Part shown: in pieces, positions 57,563 to 64,000 of the stretch | Layout: each line of letters opens with the position of its first letter | How positions within the stretch are numbered: the first letter of the stretch is position 1 | Source of the DNA: Nemertoderma westbladi | Lineage: Eukaryota > Xenacoelomorpha > Nemertodermatida > Nemertodermatidae | Direction: 5' to 3' | NCBI GenBank assembly: GCA_032718475.1 | Contig: JAUCBJ010007311.1 | Location: 1-64,000, forward strand | Length of the DNA stretch: 64,000 nt | Program-made: the position numbers and the translations under genes | The notes under the pieces: generated by a model | What the model was told of the DNA's origin: nothing | What the model saw: only the letters and a program-made list of their open reading frames with translations | Database searches by the model: none

Positions 57563-58669
57563 CTGTCGTTCTTTCGATCTGTTGTGTCCAATTTTAAACG
57601 TTACTCACTCAGCCAAATGTTAATGAAATTTAACCAAACTTGGTACACATGTAGCCTGGCCAAAGTTTAGAAATTTACCAAGTTGAATTTTCGCGTGGCC
57701 TTCGAGAAGCTAAGATAATAGCAGTTAATTAGTTAATTAAGTTGATTAGGGTAAAAAAATCAATTTCAACCTGCCTCCTTAAAGGATATTATTTATTTTC
57801 TAGTATAAGATTTAAATAATTATACTTAAAAGTTATACAGCTGTAATCCCCATACACCATTCCATTATAGTTTTTAATTAGTTCAAGAGAATTGCTTTAA
57901 GAAATGTGTTTTTAATGTTAAACGTAATTAAGTTAAAATGCATTCCATCACTCTATACTTCCATACTTCCAGTCTCATCATTCCTTGGCATTCTTGATAT
58001 TGCCTAGATGGGAAACATTCCAAACATCCTTCCACTGATTAGCTAAATGATTTCGTTGAGGCATTGACATTATAAAGTAATATTTCAGTATCAATACTAT
58101 CGGCATAAGGTAAGTTTTAATAATTTTTACAAATTGGGTTGCCTCCGCACATAAAAATATATTTATTTTAAAACACTAATTTCCTGTTAACACCTCTGCT
58201 GCCTTTCATTAATCCTTTGTGCTCCTTTGCGGTTGGGGTGGTGCAGATTAAGATTTCCTCTCTTCTTTGATTTATTCTTATAGGCGGTTTGGTTAAATTT
58301 CTTATTTATTTATTTAAATTTCTTAAGTATCGATTTTGGGATAGAATTGCTCAATTTTAATCTGTATCTGATATCTGAGCCTCGTCCTGCGCGATGGCCC
58401 CACGAACGTGTTCATTTAACGCATGTAATTAAATTTAAGAAATTCCACCAAAAATATTTTACTTTACTTTTATGGCCGAGAGAAAGTAAAATCAGTGGTA
58501 TCCTATGGGTTGCTTTTTCCCCTAGGGAAGAAGTTCTCGTTTTTCTCCCGATGTGGTATATTCGAGCGAAAAGGTAAGAAATTAAGAGTAAAAGTTAAAT
58601 CTTTATTCTTGAAAAATTTGTTATAAAAAATATGTTAATAATGCGGAATAATATATATTTATTATCCAG
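57563..58669. other. Region immediately upstream of the CAP exon; missing 5' exons not found
   Basis: AT-rich with scattered GC-richer islands. An open frame of 76 codons at 58347-58577 (plus) has no family resemblance I can see. A minus-strand stretch near 58050-57962 can be read as NQWKDVWNVSHLGNIKNAKE before two stops, also unrecognised. I looked for the CAP N-terminal HN-x-x-R motif on the plus strand and did not find it. ACTTGGTACACATGTAGCC near 57640 looks like dispersed repeat sequence. Confidence 0.45.
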
Positions 58670-58801
58670 GCGAAAGCACCTCGGTAGTGGAGGATGAGGG
58701 GGGAAGATCTATAACCGGATACGAAGTGGCTGAATTATGGTACGCCGATATGGACAATTATGATTTCGATGTTGGAGATTATACAACAAAAGGAGAGGAT
58801 A
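58670..58801 (+). CDS. CAP-domain internal exon
   Basis: 132 bp between acceptor TTATTATCCAG and donor GTAAGT. It enters with GC of a split Gly codon and reads ESTSVVEDEGGRSITGYEVA, ELWYADMDNYDF and TTKGED, then A of a split Thr codon. The entry phase fits a preceding exon ending in G, giving the family's G-E-N/S start. Confidence 0.85.
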
Positions 58802-61193
58802 GTAAGTTGGAAGGGATAACGTTACGTAGCGAATGTTTTAATTTTAACAATGGGAAATTGAAATAAAATATCACACTTTAGACGAAATATCTAAATTTTA
58901 GCTTTACATGTTCTACTTGACATTCAGTTCTAGAATTATTTCCAGACTTTGGCAATTTCGTACAGTTTCTTCCTCGGAGGACAGATCGGAGGATCCAGAG
59001 CCGAGCTGCGGACTAAAGGGTATAGCGAGTCCACACTTTAATAGCCGCTCACAGAGGGATTCAGAGCAGAGCTGCTGACTAAAGGGTATAGCGAGTCCAC
59101 ACTTTAATAGCCGCTCACAGAGGGATTCAGAGCAGAGCTGCGGACTAAAGGGTATAGCGAGTCCACACTTTAATAGCCGCTCACAGAGGGATTCAGAGCC
59201 GAGCTGCGGACTAAAGGGTATAGCGAGTCCACACTTTAATAGCCGCTCACAGAGGGATTCAGAGCAGAGCTGCTGACTAAAGGGTATAGCGAGTCCACAC
59301 TTTAATAGCCGCTCACAGAGGGATTCAGAGCAGAGCTGCTGACTAAAGGGTATAGCGAGTCCACACTTTAATAGCCGCTCACAGGGGGATTCAGAGCAGA
59401 GCTGCTGACTAAAGGGTATAGCGAGTCCACACTTTAATAGCCGCTCACAGAGGGATTCAGAGCAGAGCTGCGGACTAAAGGGTATAGCGAGTCCACACTT
59501 TAATAGCCGCTCACAGAGGGATTCAGAGCCGAGCTGCGGACTAAAGGGTATAGCGAGTCCACACTTTAATAGCCGCTCACAGAGGGATTCAGAGCCGAGC
59601 TGCGGACTAAACACCTTCACAGATCGCGATTGGCCACACCCACTATGATGTATCGCCGGCCGACTGGCCCCACAACCCAACACCTCCACAGATCGTGATC
59701 AGCCACACCCACTATGATGCATTGCCGGCAGACCTGCCCCGCAACCCAACACCTCCACAGATCGTGATCAGCCACACCCACTATGATGCATCACCGGCCG
59801 ACCGCCCCCCCCCCCAACCCAACACCTCCACAGATCGCGATCAGTCACACCCACTACGATGCATCGCCGGCCGACTGGCCCCACAACCCAACACCTCTAG
59901 ATGGCGATTGGCCACACGCACTACGATGCTTCGCCAGCCGACTGGCCCCACAACCCAACACCTCCACAGATCGCGATCGGCCACACCCACTACGATGCAT
60001 CGCCGACCGACTGGCCCCACAACCCAACACCTCTAGATGGCGATTGGCCACACGCACTACAATGCATCGCCGGCCGACTGGCCCCACAACCCCACACCTC
60101 CACAGATGGCGATCGGCCACACCCACTGTGATGCATCACCAACCGACTTTCCCCACAACCCAACACCTCCACAGATCGTGATCAGCCACACCCACTATGA
60201 TGCATCACCGGCCGACCGCCCCCCCCCCAACCCAACACCTCCACAGATCGCGATCGGCCACACCCACTACGATGCATCGCCGACCGACTGGCCCCACAAC
60301 CCAACACCTCCACAGATGGCGATCAGCCACACCCACTACGATGCATCGCCGACCGACTGGCCCCACAACCCCACACCTCCACAGATGGCGATCGGCCACA
60401 CCCACTGTGATGCATCACCAACCGACTTTCCCCACAACCCAACACCTCCACAGATCGTGATCAGCCACACCCACTATGATGCATCACCGGCCGACCGCCG
60501 CCCCCCCCATAACCCAACACATCCATAGATCGCGATCAGCCACACCCACTACGATGCATCGCCAGCCGACCGGCCCCGCAACCCAACACCTCCACAGATC
60601 GCAATCACCACATAACTCCCCAATTAATCTCCATTACCTAGCTGCTTTTCTCTCGCCAGTTTGTTGCCATAGAACCTGCACAGACTGATAAGTTCTACAA
60701 AAGCCGATAATTCTGACCCGTAGTGTCTGCGGCGGGCTGCTGGGCTATATGGTGATTATCCGTCACTACCAATATTATTCTTCTAGTGAGGCAGAAATAT
60801 AAGACCACGCTGCCAATGATTACAGAGTTCATTATTGTTACTATTTTGAAATAGATAATTATACTTTATAGAAATATCTTTGTATTTGAAAGATCTTTGT
60901 AGAAAATAACATTATATTATTAAAACTATGTATTAAGAAATAAAGAATAAAGTAGAAAATAACATTATTTGATTAAATTCTCTACAGCGGGCCAGTTCGC
61001 CCAGATGGTGTGGGCCTCTACCCGAGAATTCGGTATCACCAAACACAAACCGGGCGACGGTAGAGAGATCATAGTGGCCAACTTCTCTCCTGCTGGTTGC
61101 GGCCCCAACGATAACTTTAAGGATAATATCAGAGATGTAGTCAACCATGACGTCGGTCTGCATGAGGTTGATGAGGATTCCGGAGATGATTGA
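58670..61193 (+). CDS. GAPR-1-like CAP (SCP/PR-1) domain protein, last two exons only
   Basis: Exons 58670-58801 and 60988-61193 join in frame (phase 1 at the shared junction: A plus CG gives Thr). The protein shows the C-terminal two thirds of a CAP domain: GES (the GEN motif), GYEVAELWYADMDNYDF (family G-x-EV...WY-x-EI-x-x-YDF), TGQFAQMVWASTREFG (family TGHFTQVVW), and IIVANFSPAGC followed by NFKDNI. CAP proteins are usually secreted or Golgi-membrane-associated and bind lipids or act in immunity and reproduction. In the family's His-Glu-Glu-His cavity set, the first Glu is kept (GES), the second is Asp (WYAD), and the last His is Gln (GQF), so the site is degenerate. The first His lies in an upstream exon not found in the window, so signal peptide and localisation are unknown. 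The tail after the domain is acidic (VDEDSGDD). Confidence 0.85.
58990..59610. repeat. 66-bp minisatellite, about 9.4 copies, in the CAP intron
   Basis: The unit runs AGGGATTCAGAGCAGAGCTG, CGGACTAAAGGGTATAGCGA, GTCCACACTTTAATAGCCGC, TCACAG. Copies differ at a few sites (CAGAGC/CCGAGC, CTGAC/CGGAC). 66 is a multiple of 3, so the minus strand stays open for 258 codons with a 22-residue repeat (SLCERLLKCGLAIPF). It is intronic and antisense; I treat it as a repeat artefact. Confidence 0.97.
59611..60608. repeat. 69-bp minisatellite, about 14 copies, in the CAP intron
   Basis: The unit contains CCACACCCACTATGATGCAT, CGCCGGCCGACTGGCCCC, ACAACCCAACACCTCCACAG and ATCGCGATCGG. Lengths vary (about 66-72) through C-tract changes (up to 14 C's near 59806). 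Larger blocks recur, for example the ATCACCGGCCGACCGCC unit near 59790, 60205 and 60485. Several frames stay open on both strands (ISHTHYDASPADWPHNPTPP); these are artefacts. The array is directly adjacent to the 66-bp array. Confidence 0.97.
60609..60987. other. 3' part of the CAP intron
   Basis: Single-copy-looking sequence, AT-rich from about 60835. There are no further repeats or exon signals except the acceptor (AATTCTCTACAG) that closes it. Confidence 0.6.
60988..61193 (+). CDS. CAP-domain terminal exon
   Basis: It begins CG-GGC after acceptor TCTCTACAG and encodes GQFAQMVWASTREFGITKHK, PGDGREIIVANFSPAGCG, PNDNFKDNI and an acidic tail to TGA at 61191-61193. The splice codon is Thr, restoring the family's T-G-x-F motif. 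Confidence 0.88.
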
Positions 61194-61221
61194 GGAGAAG
61201 TGGAGAAAATCTATCCGCAAT

Positions 61222-61227
61222 AATAAA
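61222..61227 (+). terminator. Poly(A) signal AATAAA for the CAP gene
   Basis: Canonical AATAAA 28 bp after the stop codon, in the right orientation. The position is close to the stop, giving a very short 3'UTR. Confidence 0.6.
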
Positions 61228-61513
61228 ATGTATGACTCGAATAATTGTCATTGTCACTTTCCACTGGTTTTGCTTTGGTAACAACCTATCATTGAATTTG
61301 GTTAATACCAAATTGTTACCTACAATACTCAATTATCAATAGGTGTGAAACATGTACGCAACATGTTGATAACTTGATGACCTGTTTAATTCAATACTCA
61401 TTCATTCCCTATCAATACCGGTACTATATATTATCTATTCTGTAGTAATTGAAGTTGTTAAATTGAAGAATTTAACAATAAAACAACATAATATTAGTTT
61501 TTGTATTACGATA
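61228..61513. other. Intergenic, no gene recognised
   Basis: AT-rich, with no exon-like or RNA-like signal seen. Confidence 0.5.
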
Positions 61514-61565
61514 GAGGGGGAGGGGGTGGGTGGTGGTGGTGAGGGGGGGGGGGGGGGGGGGGGGT
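61514..61565 (+). repeat. G-rich purine tract with a 22-G homopolymer
   Basis: GAGGGGGAGGGGGTGGG, then GGTGGTGGT, then an unbroken run of 22 G (61543-61564). It could form G-quadruplexes and is also a likely site of sequencing-length error. Confidence 0.95.
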
Positions 61566-62221
61566 GAATGCTAATTCAATCTGGGTGAATTAATATATTG
61601 TCTCTTTGAATTGACAATGTTAATTGCCAATTAAGGGAAGGAGCCGGTTAGAGTGACATGTTATTATAACCATTAAAACAGGTTACAGTTTTTGTAACGT
61701 TTTAGTAAATCAGCTGTTATTCACGTGGATTATCCTCTGGAGGGGGGTAACTCCCCCTTACTTTCTAAACTTCTGTTTCTCGTTTCAATATCTCACAGAA
61801 ACATCTAGAATACTGATATTTTCTATTATTATACATTTTATACATTATTTAATATTATTTATTGATATTGATATTATTTGTCAATGCGGGAAAATGTTAA
61901 TCGCCTTCATATCACCCAGGAAAACCATTTTGATTGTTAGCGGATCCAATCCGCTGCACCACCTAGCGGAAAATGAGGAAAGTCGTGATTTACCAATTAC
62001 GATTAGATATGCAATATTACATACCAGAGGGAACGAGGCAATATACACTGCTAGCTAGAGAGAGATGCCAATACATCTCAGGGGGAACCCAACACAGGGC
62101 CAGGAAAGACAGGGAGTGGCTAGGGGAGGTAAACCAACCAATAGTGGGGCAATACACCATCAATTAGCGCGTATCTATTGGTAGGTCAGTACAGTAAGCA
62201 ATGTGTGTAACCTAAGTGTAA
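61566..62221. other. Upstream of the RT fragment, no gene recognised
   Basis: An open frame of 64 codons at 61973-62167 (plus; Arg/Gln-rich, with SGGTQHRARKDREWLGE) shows no endonuclease or RT motif I can name; it may be LINE linker or chance. Two short inverted segments (AGCGGATCCAATCCGCT near 61939) form a hairpin. No retrotransposon endonuclease domain is present, so the RT copy is 5'-truncated. Confidence 0.45.
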
Positions 62222-63748
62222 TGTCAATATAACTGTTACCTCAGTCTTACCTCAGAACATCTGATATATGGTGACTCAGAAGAATTATATAATTTTCTTG
62301 CAGTCCTATATAACTCCATAAACAAGTCACACCACATGCCTACAACTTTATGTTTAACTCTCATTCTTCCACACCTCAAACCAGGAAATAGAGATATACA
62401 TACCAACGAGAATTACCGTGCTATCTCGGTGATGCCAATATTAACTAAAATATGGGAGATCCTAATAGTGAATGAAATAAAAAAGATCAGATTTAGTGAT
62501 CTTCAAATGGGCTACAGAAGTGGACAAAGCACAGAGTTGCCACACATCCTAGCAAACAGATTAACAAAACATTTCAATTCCCATGGATCAAACGTGTATA
62601 TTATATCCCTAGACCTTTCATCAGCTTTTGACACTGTATCTTACAAGACCCTCGTCGACAAATTGGAGAACACCAACATCGACAAATCAATCCTTCTAAC
62701 TTTATCATCTTATTACTACCAGTCAAAAGCATTTATAGCCCTGAATAACATTATATCCAGACAATTTATTGTGTTAAAGCAGGGAGTGCGCCAGGGAGGG
62801 ATCATCTCTGCATTCCTCTTTAATTTTTACATGCGAGACCTAGTCGAAGAACTCGAACAATCCGGGAAAGGACTGCACTTAAATAAAATATAATTTCCAA
62901 TGCTGACATATGCGGATGATTTAATTATTATGGCTAACCTCAAAAACGACGCACAGTTCTTGCTAACTACTTGTGAAAGTTATTTCAAAAAGCACAACCT
63001 GAGATTAAATTTGAGAAAAACATGGTTTGTCACAAGCTACACGAAACATAAGATCCCATCTGGAATGATTCCACGTAAAGATGAACAAGTGTACCTGGAG
63101 AGTGGCACTGCTATCATTCAATCGAATTTTATTTCTTTCTTGGGTCTTCCTCTACCAGCAGAAAACTGGAAGTTAAGAGACCATTACACCAAGCGCATAT
63201 GGGGAAATCTGCACCAATTACAGAAGAATGGGTTTGGAGCTGACAGTGTTCCATTTGATATTACTAGACTAATATGGAATACGGTCTGCTTACCATCAGC
63301 ACTTTATGGATGTGCTTGCATTCCAAGTAACATTATAGAAGATATTAAAATAACCTGGTATAAAGCACTGAGAAGCATACTATCTGTCAAAAACTATGTA
63401 TCCAACCAAACAATAGATAGTACATTCCTCATTACAAATTTCGAATTTCTTCTAAAGTCAGCAAGTCTTCGCTCTAATTACAGCGCATTCAATTCTAATA
63501 CCAAGGGGATCTATCTCTCTTATTACTTCCTTTCTCACCACATAGCGGGAATATCGAAAGATTTAATGCTACAAGATTACAGCAGATACGCATTTCAACT
63601 TGGAATTCCATCGCTAGAAGCGCTCTCAATTAATCAATACAAAATTAAACAGATCATTTATCAGAAAAAACAAGAAGGAAAACACGACTTAATTAACACA
63701 CGTTTCAGCATTCACTTTGACGCACTATATGCAGGTAGTTTTAAATAA
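62222..63748 (+). pseudogene. Non-LTR retrotransposon reverse transcriptase, 5'-truncated, one in-frame stop
   Basis: One frame is open from after a TAA at 62219 to a TAA ending at 63748, apart from a single stop (TAA, 62891-62893). RT blocks in order: a start resembling the fingers region (FLAVLYNSINKS, LKPGNRD), NYRAISVMPILTKIWE, GYRSGQST, SLDLSSAFDTVSYKTL with the first catalytic Asp, KQGVRQGGIISAFLFNFYM, then after the stop MLTYADDLIIMA with the catalytic YADD, and a long thumb/C-terminal part ending YAGSFK. The interrupted codon lies 6 codons before YADD. Upstream there is no endonuclease, so it is a dead 5'-truncated copy, though its frame is nearly intact, suggesting a fairly recent insertion. 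Clade not assigned. It differs from the LINE fragments in the carbonic anhydrase introns. Confidence 0.9.
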
Positions 63749-64000
63749 ACCCAAGTATAATTTCAACGTAAAACATGACGTGTTAGTTGAATATTTTCAA
63801 CCCAGGTGGCAAATAGTTTAGAAGCAACACATACACTGGTGTGGTACTTAGGAAAAACAATAATAGATTGGAGAATTAGAATTCCGACCACGATCTTGGG
63901 ACAAAAATAATATATATTATATTCTGCAACCCTAAATATTTTATTCTATCGATAGAGCAAAGTATGTATAGTATAATATTCTGCTGTTTTATGTGTTTTG
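63749..64000. other. Probable 3' tail of the retrotransposon and flanking AT-rich DNA
   Basis: No further RT-related frame is visible and no clear poly(A) or tandem tail was recognised before the window ends. Confidence 0.4.

Noticed and set aside
58913-59689. Minus-strand 258-codon repeat protein
   Set aside because: 66-bp units keep the frame open; it sits inside the CAP intron on the opposite strand with no signal or domain. Kept only as an observation.
59695-60688. Proline/histidine-rich proteins on both strands
   Set aside because: Frames of the 69-bp array.
61973-62167. Small host gene of 64 codons
   Set aside because: No family resemblance, no exon signals, and it lies next to a truncated retrotransposon.

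Overview
This is eukaryotic, almost certainly invertebrate animal, DNA. Genes are split by GT-AG introns, two genes belong to animal-type families (a secreted alpha-carbonic anhydrase and a GAPR-1-like CAP protein), and there are non-LTR retrotransposon pieces and a tRNA-derived SINE. The SINE's central block resembles SINEs I recall from molluscs, especially cephalopods, so a mollusc is plausible but unproven. Roughly four fifths of the window is tandem repeat.

Layout. (1) 1-44118 is a satellite with a 46-bp monomer, about 958 copies, running off the left edge. It contains four layers of kilobase-scale duplication with exact offsets of 5106, 1613, 2744 and 3049 bp. (2) 44119-46033 is AT-rich. 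It holds small arrays and a 1164-bp candidate transposon whose inverted ends are made of 15-bp minisatellites, flanked by the 8-bp direct repeat GACTGTTT. (3) 46034-55270, minus strand, is a complete four-exon alpha-carbonic anhydrase gene of 270 codons. Its introns are filled by a 36-bp array, a 25-bp array, a SINE and two LINE fragments. A ten-copy 30-bp array with no visible differences lies 59 bp upstream of the ATG. (4) 55641-58669 lies between the carbonic anhydrase gene (leftward) and the CAP gene (rightward). (5) 58670-61193, plus strand, holds the last two exons of a CAP-domain gene; the 2.2-kb intron between them carries 66-bp and 69-bp arrays. (6) 61194-64000 contains a 22-G tract and a 5'-truncated non-LTR reverse transcriptase broken by one in-frame stop.

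Both host genes were recovered by joining short exons across the repeats. Most long open frames here are repeat artefacts: 66-bp, 69-bp, 36-bp, 30-bp and 18-bp units keep the reading frame, and the 25-bp unit has no stop in any plus-strand frame. No pathway links the two genes; the common theme is unusually intense minisatellite growth, with at least ten unrelated unit lengths, inside and around genes.
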